From NCBI GenBank assembly GCA_023525975.1, contig CM042018.1, forward strand, positions 76,391,001 to 76,455,000: DNA of 64,000 bases, read 5' to 3'. The notes beneath the pieces were generated by a model. It saw only the letters and a program-made list of their open reading frames with translations, ran no database searches and was not told the DNA's origin. The stretch's first letter is position 1. Each line of letters begins with the position of its first letter. Made by a program: the position numbers and the translations under genes. Source of the stretch: Smallanthus sonchifolius (taxonomy: Eukaryota > Streptophyta > Magnoliopsida > Asterales > Asteraceae). Below, piece by piece: positions 11,861-24,807 of the stretch.

Positions 11861-13456
11861 TTATTCAATTATTTCATTTGCTCATCTGATTAACATGTTT
11901 AATAATCAATTCTCTTGCAGTAGAACTTTCAAAAGGTTAACAAGTGACTTATACAGGAAAATTCAAAACCCCGGAGAATCCCTCCGAGACTATGTTAACA
12001 AATTTGGTCAGGAATCCCTAGATATCCCGAGACTCAACGTCGCCACTGCTGTCCAAGCATTCAAGATGGGATTAAGGAAGGACTCTCAATTCTACGAAGA
12101 CCTTGTCATGAATCCTTGTTGGAATCTTGATGAAGTCAGAAACCGGGCACTAAGGTTCATTAGGCTGGAGGATGATAAGAAGATCCAGCAAAGGGTAGAT
12201 GCTCCGACAACTACACTCAACCCAACCGGAAAGCTGAATCTGCACCTTTTAAATCGTACAGATCCAAGGCATATTCTAAGCCAGACAATCACAGGGTCAA
12301 AACTGTAGAAGATGACGAGGACGAGGAAGATTATCCTAAGTTGTCTGAATACTGTTTTTCTCTTGATACAACTGGTTTGCTATTTGCTATGCAGGATCTT
12401 GGAGAAAAAGCCAGGTGGCCTCGCAAGTTTGAGAGGAACTCAGAAGGAAAGGACAAGTCCAAGTGGTGTGCATTCCACGAAGACTTTTGCCATATAACTG
12501 AGGATTGTATTACTTTGCGAAAGGTGATAAGCTATCTCCTGAGCAAGGGATATCTCAAAGAATTTCTAGGCAAAGGAAAGAACAAGACTAAGGATCAAGA
12601 CAGGATCCCGCAAAGAGCAAAATCCCCGCCACCAGATGCCAAGGTAATAGGTTTTATATCTGGAGGATCTGATATTTGTGGTTCTTCTTACTCTGCAGCA
12701 AGAAGGAACGCGAAAGAAGCGAAAACAGAGAATGGGGAAAGAACTATCAGAACCTCCAGCTTAACTGAAGAAAAGGTGATCTCTTTCGATGAGGACGACA
12801 GCAACGACGTACATGATCCTCATCACGATGATCTAGTACTCACTCTGTACATTGCAAACCACTTCATCCGGAGGATACTGATTGATGGAGGGAGCTCGGT
12901 GAACATAATTCAGCATGAAGTCATGAAGAGAATAGGGATCTCGGATTCTGAAATTATTTCAAAATCCTTGGTGCTAGTAGGATTCATCGGAGAAGTCAAA
13001 AGCACAGTCGGAGAGATAAAACTACTGATATACATTGAAGGGGTAAATTCTATTCAAAAGTTTTATGTAATAGATTCTTTGTCTTGCTATAATATCATTT
13101 TAGGAAGGCCATGGATACACGATATGAAGGCGGTGCCCTCAACATACAATTAGTGTGTCAAATTGCCAACCCCTTGGGGAGTAGTGAAGATTAAGAGTGA
13201 TCAGCAAGAAGCTAAAGATTGCTACACCTCTTCGATGAAAGCCTCCGCCAGAACCAGGCAAGCATAGCAATTAAAGAAGCAAGCCTGAGACGTCATGGAA
13301 ACCAAAGAACAAGATGTTAAAGAGGTATCCCTGAATGCTGAAAATCCAGATGTAAAGATCCTTGTAGGGAGCAATATCCCTGCGGATATTGAAAAAGATA
13401 TCCTGAACTTCCTGAAGGGTAGAAAAGCAACCTTCGCATGGAAGCACGAAGACATG
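11861..13456 (+). pseudogene. gag-pro: TAT gag-protease, 5' part truncated
   Basis: Ty3 Tat-group gag and protease. The retrotransposon gag domain starts mid-fold (SFAHLINMFNNQFSCSRTFK, then LYRKIQNPGESLRDYVNKFG, about 11870-12020) because COP3 inserted just upstream. The linker holds WCAFHEDFCHITEDCITLRK (about 12465-12530). The protease has ILIDGGSSVNII near 12880 and YNIILGRPWIHDMKAVPSTYN, ending in a TAG at 13151-13153. The frame then resumes and reaches the pre-RT linker FAWKHEDM at 13456, where COP1 inserted. Frameshift near 12305-12340. The same frame resumes at 38008 on the minus strand. Confidence 0.85.
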
Positions 13457-13993
13457 TGTAGATCCCTCGGGTGTGGTGGATCGTCACATGCAAGTGGGTC
13501 TACTAGTCGGACCGGGTGCGGAATGCCCGTGACTAGGTGGAGAGTCTTACGAAACAAAGTAAACTGACAAGATAATCACTATAAACGTTCATCTATTATA
13601 AACACTTGAAGGTTACAGAGAGAAGTACTGAGATTACAATTTGCGTATTTGCTGAGTCTAGAGTTGCGTACTTATCTACTGTCAACCATTCCTATTTATA
13701 CATGACCTGGTGCCTGCGCACTTAGCAAGAGCGTAGGGCAAAATGCTCTTGCGTACTTAACAAGTACGCAAAGGTATTCTTGCGTACTTGCTAAGTACGC
13801 AGGAGCTTTCTCCTGCGCACATACAAGTGTGCAAAACACTTAGAGAATTATGCAACATTCAATATGTAAAAGTAAATACAACTCGATAAACTAATACATA
13901 AAGACTCTTACATACAAAGACAATTACAAACATTACAGTACAAACTAAGACTCTATCTATCCAGAGTGTTTGTCACATGAAAGTGCTTCAACA
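13457..13993 (-). repeat. COP1 3' LTR (537 bp)
   Basis: Minus-strand TGTTGAAGCACTTTC to CTACA. Same length as the 5' LTR at 38009-38545, with about ten base differences by eye (roughly 2%). It contains the four-hairpin array and TATAAATA on the minus strand near 13700. The polypurine tract AAGGGGGAG lies just outside, at about 13995-14005. Confidence 0.92.
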
Positions 13994-14061
13994 AACTCCC
14001 CCTTGACAACAGCTCTGGATAATCTTCAGTCTTCAGTCTTCAGTCTTCACATCTTCGGTCT

Positions 14062-17000
14062 TCACAGTACTTGATCTTTAGCTTCCGTCTTCTTCTTATA
14101 TTCAAGGCAGAACTTAATCACCTTGTCATATTTAGAAGCAAGGAGCTTTGTCCATTCATCAGTGTACACGCAATACCTGTCTGCTAGTGCCTCCAGATCT
14201 TTCACAGAAAAGTTGATGAAGCGGATTTCATCAAATATTCTGATCAGTTCCTTTGGCACTCTGTTCCTACTCTCTGAACGTACCTTCCCCATAATCACAG
14301 CATCGCCCGTCTTTGGATTTACGTACCAGTACCACATGTTACCAAGAATATCCTGAGATAACTTGCTCAGGGGAATCTTAGTTTCACATAGCACTGGCTT
14401 GTATACCAGTTTCTTTAAGAATTTCTTAGTCACAGGATGTCTTGCTTTCTTATCCTTGACTCTCTTGGGCACCTGAGGCTTGAACATCTCGAATTTCCCA
14501 GATCTTGCTTCCCATTGCAGAACCACCCACAAACCCATCGCCACTGCATGATTAGAATGACCCAGCAGCTCTCGGTTTGCTAGGTTCACAAGGTCGTATT
14601 TGGGTAAGGAGCTGAATGCTTCACTGGTGGGTTTCAAGTATTGAACCCCCCAGATCTTTTGATTGCGAACAACTGCTTATCCTTCTTGAACCTTACAGCC
14701 AAGATCATCCATGTTGCTCCTTGTTTGTATATTATAGACATCTTTTGCCACACAGGAGCTGGACCCTTTGATGAAGTAGAAGGCATATCTTTTTTCTTTC
14801 GGTACCTCTGGGTCCACAGGTGTAGGGTCAACTGGGGAGGCTTCATTCGAGGCTTCCACATTACTAGCATGCTCGACTGAACCTGTGTCGAGCTGAGCTT
14901 CGAAGGATGGAAATTCAAAGATCTCTCCATCTTCTAACTCGTACTCTCCTTCCCCGTCACCCTTGGGAATTTCAATTACAACATCCTCATAATCATCATC
15001 CCAATCATCACAAGAGTCGATCTCTCCTTCTTCTAGATTAAAGAGAGCATCGATCTGTGCTTCCTTGGAATAGTCAGGCTCTAGGTATAGGATCTCATCA
15101 TCAGATAAGTCCTTAAGCACTTCAGCCGCTGACTTTCCTTTCTCACCACCACCAGATGTATCACCACCTACTTGATGAGTAGACTCCCCTGAGCCATTGG
15201 AATAGCAGAGATGGGCACAATTGCTAAAGCTTGGTGCTCACCTCCACTAGGACTGGCTTCGGGATCCTTGTCTTTGTCGTCATCCTTAGTCAAGTCGGCA
15301 GGATGACAAAGTTCATCACCAGTGGGTGTCTTTTCTTTCTCTTTCTCTTTCTCTTTCTCTTTCTCTTTCTCTTTCTCCCCCTGAGCATCAAGCTTCTTGG
15401 TCAGTTCGGAAATTAGTTTGACCATCGCTTCATGCTCTTTCCTCTATACATCAAACCTCAGCTCCAAGGAAGACCTGTGACTCAGAATCATTTCATTTGT
15501 CTTGATTAGGAGCTCGTTCTGGGCCATGACGTTCTTCCATCTTTCATCAGTTCCCGTTCTCTGACTACGTAGGATTCTAACTTCGTCTACCAATGAATTA
15601 ATCTGTGCTTGTTGAGCGTCAGACTCCTCCTTTGATTTTCGAATAGTTTCCAGTAATCCAGCAACTTGGGTTTCTAGAACATCTATTCTTGCAGCATTCG
15701 GATCAGGATGTCTGGATGATGACGCCTCGGCATTGTGAATAGGGGAAGAGAAGATGGTATCGAAGTCAAACCCTTGTGTGAAATCTCCATAATTGAAGGG
15801 TTGACTTAGAGGATCAATGGTGGTTGTTGGGATTGATGATGTGATGAGGGTTGTAGGTGTTATGGAAGGGGTGATGGTGACTGACTCCGTGAGAATTGGA
15901 GTAGTCACCGCCACCTGGGCAGATGTGGTAGGGAGGGTCACTATCACAGGAACCTCCTCTGTGACTGAAGTGACTGCCATGTCAAGTTGCACCTGTGGCC
16001 TCCTCCTCCTGTGGTATAGTTGCTGTGAAGGTGGGGTGGAGGCTGAATTAGGACTAGCAGCTGAAACTTGTACTTGCTGTTGAGCCTCCACCTCACTGGG
16101 GATAGAAAGCTGTTGCCTATCGCCCCTGTTTTTATGAATGCTTTCTCGTCTTTGTCTCTGTATAGCAGCGTCAGAGTCAGAGTCTGGCTCATATTCGCTG
16201 CTAGAAGACTGTCGCTTTCTCTTGGAGGATGAATCAGGTAGGGTTACCTTTGTCGTTCTCCTTGGGTGTACCTGAGATGGTGCATCATCGGAATCAGAAG
16301 AATCTGACTCTGTCTCTTCCGAGTCGGATCCCTCAGCACCATCATTTCCTCCTTCTTCGTCTCCATTATCAGACGATCCATCTTCACTTTCCACTTCCTC
16401 CTGTTGTTGTTGCTGTTGTTCATCGGAGTGTTCACTCAATTCAGGCTCCGAGTCGTGACTATACCATCTCCAGTCACCTGGTGCCACATATGCTTCATTT
16501 ATGAGGTTGCCAAAGAGTTCTGTATGCACAGGGGTAGGTTCTACACTGCCTGGCTTTAAGAATTGTGCGAACACTCTTTTGTCCACCTATTCACTTGCAG
16601 TCTCTCCCCTATAGCAGGTAGGTTTGGCAACGCCTCGTTAATCAAAAGTTGCACTAATCTAGGGTATAATAAGAACCTAAACCTCTCCTCCGTGTTGATC
16701 TGATCATTAATGGCTTTGAATATGTAGCGGGAGAAGTTGTAGCCCTTATTAAGAGATAGGCCCACCATGGCTGCTGCAAGGTCATGACCCATGGCATCCT
16801 TTCCAGCTTTCCTTGAGGAAATGCACATGATCATGACATGGGCGAAGTATCTCCATTGGTCTAGCACCCACATCTTCTTATATGAAGCATAGTCTCTCGC
16901 ACCGACATATCCCATTCTTTTCCTCCAACAGTCGTCCACAAAGTAGTCTGGATAGGCTATCGGGTCGGTCGAGAGATCTCTGAATTACATGACCCTTCTA

Positions 17001-17274
17001 ATAGAATCTTCAGAAAGGCCATAGCATGACCAGCAACGGTAGCCCTTATAACGTTGGGGGTTACCGTGCAATCATGCTCCGCAGTCTCCCAAAACTGCTC
17101 CAGATAGGGTCTTAATACGATCGGGTCAGCAGAAATAGCGTAGCTGATTCTTGAACGGTTCAAGAAATCAACTATTTCTCTATACTCCATTGCTGCACCC
17201 TTCCTTTCTGGTTCAGTGTTAGCTAACAAATTGAATTCGTTAGTAAACGCCCGAGCCATGATCTGCAAAAACAC
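14062..17274 (-). pseudogene. COP1 extra ORF (copia accessory protein after pol)
   Basis: A roughly 1-kb-codon reading frame downstream of pol, broken into six open pieces (17274-16957, 16939-16556, 16586-15444, 15425-15168, 15120-14677, 14637-14062). The start MARAFTNEFNLLANTEPERK is followed by a globular domain (YREIVDFLNRSRISYAISAD) that also occurs in COP2 (28109-26694). Next comes a long Ser/Asp/Glu-rich acidic region with a Gln run (about 16300-16430), then a coiled-coil-like stretch (about 15450-15680), an (EK)n repeat (15330-15380), and a conserved C-terminal domain shared with COP3. No signal peptide or membrane segment is seen, so it does not look like an envelope protein. Role unknown. 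Confidence 0.75.
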
Positions 17275-19430
17275 ACAGAAAACATAATCAGAACAACAAG
17301 TATCATTGGAAATGAATAAAAATGACTTTGTATAGCAGTTACTCTTTGAACTGAAATTTCAGACTTAGAAATTTTTCCCAAGTGTTGGTCCTGCGTACTT
17401 ATCAAGTACGCAGGAATTTCCTCTTGTGTACTTAACAAGTACGCATGAATTACTTCTTGCGTACTTGCTAAGTGCGCAAGAACTACACTTGGTGAAAATT
17501 CCAGAATTTTTGAAAATTCAATAGGAGTTCAAACAACGGGTAGATTAGGTCGCCACTAGGTCGGAATCGATGATTCTAGCCTATGGGACCAACATCAACG
17601 CCAAAACACTACTTTACTTGTCCAATTTTGACCTAAGTTAACACTCAGATGAAACGAGGTTCAAACGAGGTTCAAATGGCAAAATCAAAGACTAAAATGG
17701 ACGATTAAGGGTCTAGCACGGGTTCTATACAATTTTTAGTTATCAAGTTTTATCAAAACAACCATTGATTTGTTCAAAAACCACGATTCAAACCCTAATC
17801 AATTTTACAGTCAAAATCGGTCCATTCGAAGTGATTATGTGGATGGATTAAGCCTAGTTTCTCACCGATTGATTGTAATGAAATGATGAAACTAGCAACG
17901 GGGCAAAAAATCGGTTTAGGAACACTTTAATTTTTTGAGTAAAAGTCGGAGGGAATTTGAACTGGTTTGAAAGTGATGAAACTCTGAAATTTTTCTAAGT
18001 CCAGTTTATATACCCCACGCAAAAAGGTCGTGCGTACTTAACAAGTGCGCAGGCTTTAACTCTTGCGTACTTACATGTGCGCAAGACTTAACTCTTCCGT
18101 ACTTGTCAAACCCTTAAGTGCGCAAACTTTCAACTCAAATTTATGAAGTTTTTCAAATCAAATAACGAACAAGATAAAAGTATTCAATCACGAGGATTCA
18201 AATACAATTCAGGAAGGTTAAACACAAATATTTTTTGGCTTTTCTGAATAAAATTGAACTATGCATAAACTTAAAATCTTTTTGATCTTTTCTCATAGAA
18301 ATATACAAGTATTCACACAAACTATTTTTGATCAAAGACATGAGCAGAGGATCATATCAGGCTATCTTTTAGCAAAAACGATACAATATAAACATCAAAA
18401 AATATGGGATCATGTCATGGATTACACTTTATGCATACGTAATAAGCATATAAACAAGTAATTCAAGTTGACAATATTATAAGATTTGAAACTATAAGCA
18501 TCTTTGTATCATGTTCTTGTGTATTAAGGTATTAATTATAAGATATACAACGTGTACCCCACTGATATGCTACAATAATGTAAATTGCACTATCTCAAGG
18601 CATCTAAGATTTTCCCAATGATTTTCTAAATTTTCAGAATGAAGTTACATCTATTAGCACAGGAAAAATCAAGCAGAATCCATAAGGATTATCAAGAATC
18701 ATAAGATTCAGAATCGAGTGATTCATATGTCTTGGTTTCATTTGATTTTCTTCATTGAATATCGGTATGATGATTCAGGATAATGAGTATGGTGTTTGAA
18801 TAAGGTAAGGGAATCCAACTTTTATCTGGATTTGATTTCAATGAATCAGGAGTGATTCAAGGGTGAATACATGCTTAACAGTTGATGTAGAGACATGTCT
18901 TGATTCAATCTCTCCTTGCATACTTGTGAGTATGGGCAGTGAGATGAACCGCATTAATTGTGCTAACGACATAACCCGAAACTGATCTCAAACGAAAATT
19001 ATTGCCAAAATCTAACATCCTTTATCTGATAATGATCTTTTCTATTCTTTTACGCACACACACTAGCAAACATGGGTTCAAATCACAGTTGTAATTTAGA
19101 TTTAGTTTTCACATTACTAGTGATTCAAAGACACATACAGCCTACTGGTAATTTAAATTACTAGTAAATAAGCAGATTAAAAACATAATAATTTAAACAA
19201 TTAAGTAAGCATGACGCAATCATTTCCCATATGAGCAGTCTGTGACGTTTAGATCATTTCTGATGTACTATCATTTCCTCTTTTCTCAAGTTAACTTTGA
19301 ATTTTTCTCCATTTTCTATTTTGTTTTTGATTTTGTAAAATATTTTAAAAACTAAAAGAACTATACAGAAAATTTAAAAGAAATAAAATTTAACTTCCAT
19401 GAATTGAATTGATTTAAGAAAAATTAATTT
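17275..19430 (-). other. COP1 spacer between pol and extra ORF
   Basis: About 2.1 kb with no supported gene. It carries further copies of the COP1 hairpin motif (TGCGTACTT / AAGTACGCA) at about 17395-17475 and 18030-18122, outside the LTRs. The rest is AT-rich and unremarkable. An open frame at 18261-18461 has no recognisable product. Confidence 0.6.
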
Positions 19431-22400
19431 TCACTCAGGATTGAACATTCCTATCAAGTTGAAAAGATGCTCAAAACGGGATCGATCAAATGCCTTTGTG
19501 AAAAGGTCAGCAAGATTGTCATCTGTGTGAACTTTTACAAGTTCAATTAAATGCTTTTCAGCACAATCACAGATGAAATGATGGCGAATTTCTATATGTT
19601 TAGTTTTGGAATGTTTCACCGGGTTATTTGTGATGGACATGGTGGCATTGTTGTCAATGAATAAAGGAGTTCCAATGAAGTTTAAGCCGTAGTCTCTCAA
19701 TTTCTGTTGAATCCACAATATTTGAGAACAACTACTCGCTGCAGCAATGTATTCTGCTTTACAAGTTGAGACAGAAACCGTTGACTGCTTCTTACACTGC
19801 CAGGAAACCAGTCTGTCTCCTAAGAATTGACATCCACCAGAAGTTGACTTTTTGTCAAGGTTACAACCGCCATAGTCTGAATCAGTGTAGGCTTTGAAGT
19901 CGAATGACTGCTGATTAGAGTACCAAATACCCAATCAAGGTTTCCCTTTCAAGTATCTGAAAATTCTCTTCACGGCTATCATATGTGACTCCTTCGGTTG
20001 AGACTGAAACCTTGAGCACAAGCACACAACAAACATTATATCGGGTCTTGAAGCTGTGAGATACATAAGTGATCCGATCATCCCACGGTAGAATCTGTAA
20101 TCCACATCCTTTCCACCTTTGTCAGGATGCAGACCATGATTGACTGGGATAGGTGTGCCATAAGTACTGCTATCATTCATCTTGTATTTTGACAAGATGT
20201 CCTACACATACTTTGTTTGATGTAGATAAATCCCATCCTCTCTTTGACTGACTTGCAGACCCAGGAAGAATGACAATTCACCCATGTTACTCATTTCAAA
20301 CTTGGACTTCATCACCTTTTCGAATTCCCTACACATCCCTTCATTGGTAGATCCAAAAATAATGTCGTCGACGTAGACTTGTACAAGAAGAATGTCACCT
20401 CCTACTTTCCTAATGAAGAGGGTCGAGTCAATCTGTCCACGGTCGAAACCATTAGACAGTAGATGCTTAGATAATGTCTCATACCATGCCCGCGGTGCTT
20501 GATGAAGACCATAAAGTGCTTTGTCGAGCTTATACAATTTATTGATATTATGCGGATCTTCAAAGCCGGGAGATTGAGTGACATAGACCTCTTCATGAAC
20601 TTTTCCATATAGGAAAGCACTCTTCACATCAAGTTGATAGACCTTGAAGCCGACATATGTGGCATAAGCCAAGAACAGTCGAATGGCCTCAATTCTAGCA
20701 ACTAGGGCATATACTTCTGTGTAATCCAAGCCCTCTTGTTGATAAAAACCCTGAACAACCAATCTTGCATTGTTCTTCACAACTACATGACGATAATCCG
20801 TCTTGCATTTGAACACCCATCTAGTTCCAATTGGCTGAAAGCCTTTTAGCAATTCAACCAAATCCCACACGTGCAACTTTTGGAATTGAGACAATTCATC
20901 TTGCATCGCCTCAATCCAGCAGTTGTCCGTCAGAGCCTTCTTCACATTCTTCGGCTCTAACTGGGATACGAATGCAGCATGCAGACATGTTTCCATGACA
21001 CCAGTGTCAAGTATCTCCGAGTAAAGACTAGGGTTCTCTGCAATGGTCCGATGACGAGTTTGAACACCGGCATGAGGATCACCAATAATGTTGTCGATTG
21101 GATGATTCTTATGCACTCTCGTCTCTGGTACATTCGGTTCCTGAATTTCTGAATCGAGATTTGTGCTTAACTCCCCCATTTCCTGTGTTCCAGAAGAAGA
21201 AGATTCAATGTTAATTGGATCAGCCGGAGCTTCATTTCCTACAGTTGTGTTAGGATTAGCTTGAGCGTCATCTCCATCAACATGAACATCTTCACTGTTA
21301 TCACTATCATGAGTTCCAGATGCAGATGCAGCATTGGAATCAGGAGTTACAATCGGTACAGTAGCACGAGTAGAGAAACTGGAGTCATCGCCGCCACCCA
21401 ATAATTCATAAACATTTGCGGCGTCAAATGCAGATAGATCAGGAAGATTGAATGACTTGATTAGAGCATCATAATCAAAACCCCAAGCTGGACCTGTTGG
21501 TTCTGGTGGAATGCTGTGTTTACTGCAATCCACTTCAAACCATTCCTCGACAGTACGAGTTCCTATGTTGTACACTCTCTTGCAAGGCGAGTTGGCAACG
21601 TATCCTAAGAAGATGCCTTCCACCGCTTTCGCATGAAACTTAGACTGGCGGTCTTTGTACTTTAGCAACAAGGAACAGGGACTAACAAAAGGATCTAGGT
21701 AATCAAGATTGGGAAGTCGGTTGTTGATCAACTCGTAACAGGTCTTGTTGTGCCTCTTCACAACCAGAACTCTGTTTAAGACGTGACAAGCTGTATTAAC
21801 TGCTTCTGTCCAGAAAGTGACAGGAAGCTTTGCATCCGACAGCATAGTCCTTGCAGTCTCAATCAGTGTTCTGTTCTTCCATTCAGCAACTCCATTCTGC
21901 TGAGGCATGTACGGCGTGCTGAATTCGTGACGGATCCCTTTCTTGACACAGAAAAGCTCCATCAGATTATTCTTGAACTCAGTTCCGTTGTCACTCCTTA
22001 TTCTTCTAACTTTCAGCTTGCAAAGAGATTCTAAGCTCAGGATCAAGTATTGAAGAATATCAGCAGTCTCGTCCTTAGTACCTAAAAAATGCACCCTAGA
22101 AAAATGTGAGAAATCATCAGTTACAACCAGACAGAACGACTTACCTCCAATACTCCTGATACTTTTGGGGCCAAAAAGATCTATGTGTAATAGCTCCAAA
22201 GGGGTATCAATGGAGTTTTGGAGCTTGGGCTTGTGAGACTTCTCCTGCTGTTTGCCTTTTTTACAAGGCATACAGTCATATGCAATGGTAAATCTCAGCT
22301 TAGGAACTCAGGTTACCAAACTGTTTCGGACAAGATGATTCATTTTACGATACAAAATATGACCGAGTTTCCTATGCCACAAGATAGAGTCAAGCTCTGT

Positions 22401-23072
22401 CGCTTTGGTAAGCAAGAAAGTAGCAACTGATGAGGTGGTTGTTGCCACGCTCATATCAATCTGATAGGTGTCGTTTGTCCTAGGCGCTCTCATCAGGATC
22501 TAATCATCAGGAACTTCAAAACCAGGCTTGAGAATTAAGCATTCATTCTTATCAAACATCACTGAGTACTCCTTATCACACATTTGGGAGACACTCAACA
22601 TGTTATTCTTCAGCTGCTCGCAAAAGTTGACATTATCAAAACTTACACAACCGTTCGAAACCACACCTTGACACGTGATACTGTCGCCTTTTTCTCCAGC
22701 AAAGGCCACATAGCCGCCTCTAAATGGTTTCGCGTCTTGAAGCAAGGCCATGTTTCCTGTCATGTGCCGGGAACATCCACTATCTACATACCAGCTGTTA
22801 GAGATAGTACCCTTCGGACGTCCCTGCACGAGTCACAAAAAGAGTTAGTTAGATTTGGAGACCCAAGCCATAGTGTTCTTGGGTCGTCCATCCTTTTCAA
22901 AATAAACTACCTATTTTAACTCACAGTCGTGATGACTGTTCGAAATGGATGAATCTTTAAAAGAATTAGGACTAGGAGATTGATAATTTTTATTTTTGTT
23001 GTTCCAGGATCTCTTCTGTTTCTTAACTGCAACAGTAGACTTTGGTTCAACAACAGCATTTTTGAGGGTTTT
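19431..23072 (-). pseudogene. pol: COP1 pol: protease-integrase-RT-RNase H
   Basis: Copia domain order. Protease SWYVDSGCSRHMTG lies near 22770. The GAG-pre-integrase WHRKLGH is near 22390. Integrase has DLFGP near 22165, SDNGTEF near 21985 and NGVAEWKNRTL near 21880, where the usual VAER is VAEW. RT has QLDVKSAFLYG near 20620 and YVDDIIFGS near 20360. RNase H has YTDSDYGGCNLDKKSTSGGC near 19880 and ends FNPE at 19431. In-frame stops interrupt it after FEVPDD, NSLVT, TKYV and KGKP; each fits a single C-to-T or G-to-A change, as does VAEW. The 5' end runs into element X at 23072, the inversion breakpoint; the preceding gag is at 39136-41955. Confidence 0.88.
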
Positions 23073-23645
23073 CCTGTCTTTCCTTAGCCAGAATCCCTCA
23101 TGGGCCTACACACTCTTCCAGTCATCATGTATTAATAACACTATTGTTGGACTCATGGTCATGATGAGAATTGTTATGGACTGGGCTTTGAGGCCCGAAA
23201 GTAAGGTTTTAGCATTTTGGTGGGCTTCTTCTTCTTGGAGGATAGATGGGCTTCTTAGTTTATTATTGTTGGACATTAGGCCTAATTAGGCCCAATAGTC
23301 TAGATTTTGGATCACAAGAGATAGTGATATTTTGTGTGTGAGATTAAGGGTGCACGAAGAACTAGGTGTGTATGAGTGTGTGTGGAAACTTAGGATGGCA
23401 CTTTAAATAAATCAAATAGATAGCAATGAATAGGAGACAAAAGTTGGCAGATAATGTGACACATAGACTATTAAGTATTGTATCATATGATGTAATTATT
23501 TAGTTATAACATGTAAAAATATTCACATAAGAACTAATCATATAGCATGTAGTAGCATGGCATAGTATGGGTGCCCTAAGGTTATAGTCTAGGTCAAGAG
23601 TGTCTAATAACCTAATTCCCCATAACCAAGGCTCTGATACCAATC
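23073..23645 (-). other. X internal region 1, leader part, with PBS
   Basis: Minus-strand leader of the first X unit. The PBS TGGTATCAGAGCCTTGG is at about 23627-23643 beside the LTR. The palindrome GGCCTAATTAGGCC is at 23279-23292. It stops at CAGG (23073), the inversion breakpoint, and the next X bases are at 41956. Confidence 0.85.
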
Positions 23646-24754
23646 TGTCACACCCCAACCGATGGCGGAATACGTCGGGGCGGGACATGTAGACTGTTCA
23701 TGAGCACAAGGTTGACTAAATTTCAGTATGTTTAAACATCACATTTCATTTCAATAAAATTCAACATGTACATGGAATTGAGAATACATAACAAGTTTCT
23801 TTTTAAATATCTAGGTCCACATCCTAAGTGTAGCAAGCTTGTTCAACTTACTTTTGTACCTGAAACATGAATAAAATAAGGTCAACTAAAAAGTTGGTGA
23901 GCATACACAGGTTTGTACATAGATAGTATATATAGATGTGAATAAACAAATCCTTACATAACATGATAAAATAAGGCATTTATGGGGAGTAACTATTGTG
24001 TAACCAAAAGTACAATCAAACCTTTGTAACTAGCATGCAAATTGTGTTGTCGATAACAATCACCCCAATCTGGGTGGGTTTGTCAGACTCAATAAATCTA
24101 TCATTGTTAACCGTTGGCTTGAATAGTTAATGATTGCATATAAATTGCACACAAACAGTTAACACACCTAGCACTCAAACATAAAGCTCAAATTTGCACA
24201 CATGAATGTAAAGAGGATTTGTGTTTGTGTAAATATAAATAATTGTATGAATAGAGTTCATGTTTCACCCCAAAAAGTGTAAAAGTGTGAAAATGGGCTA
24301 TGTAATACTCACCTGTATTAGTTGTGTGGATAGCACGAACCACAAGTAGCACAAGTGATTTGCTTAATCACAATTTTAACCTATAATTGAATTATATGTA
24401 TCTATTAATGATATGCACAAAAATCTAGAGCAAGGTCTAATGTTCCAAAGGAATTAGGTAAGTGTTTAATTCGATGGATACGGAGGCTCGTTTGTGTACG
24501 AACAATATTTATGAAGCCATATGTCCCGAGTGTGTGTAAAATATATAGGATAGTATTTGTATTTAAATATGAGTTTTTAAAATAATTTGTGAAATCGTAG
24601 TGTGTATGAATTTAAAGAAATACTAATTGTTTTAGGGTTTAATAGATTAGTTATATAATTTAAATAAATAAATTCTTTGTATTTATTTATTTAAGAACGA
24701 AAAAGAAAAAGAAAAAAATAACGTAAAATATATTTACTTAGCATTTATTTAGAG

Positions 24755-24807
<53 letters not shown>

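Larger units (their letters stand above)
13457..23072 (-). mobile_element. COP1: SIRE-like copia, 3' portion
   Basis: Read on the minus strand: end of gag-pol linker, protease, integrase, RT, RNase H, a ~2 kb spacer, a long extra ORF, PPT and 3' LTR. The 5' LTR and gag are at 38009-41955 on the plus strand, separated by the inversion. The flank ACATG (13452-13456) pairs with ACATG beside the 5' LTR (38004-38008 read on minus), which proves both halves were one insertion into TAT. Confidence 0.9.

Noticed and set aside
14062..17274. Envelope gene of an endogenous retrovirus
   Set aside because: No signal peptide, no hydrophobic anchor and no cysteine pattern are visible. An unknown accessory protein is the safer call.
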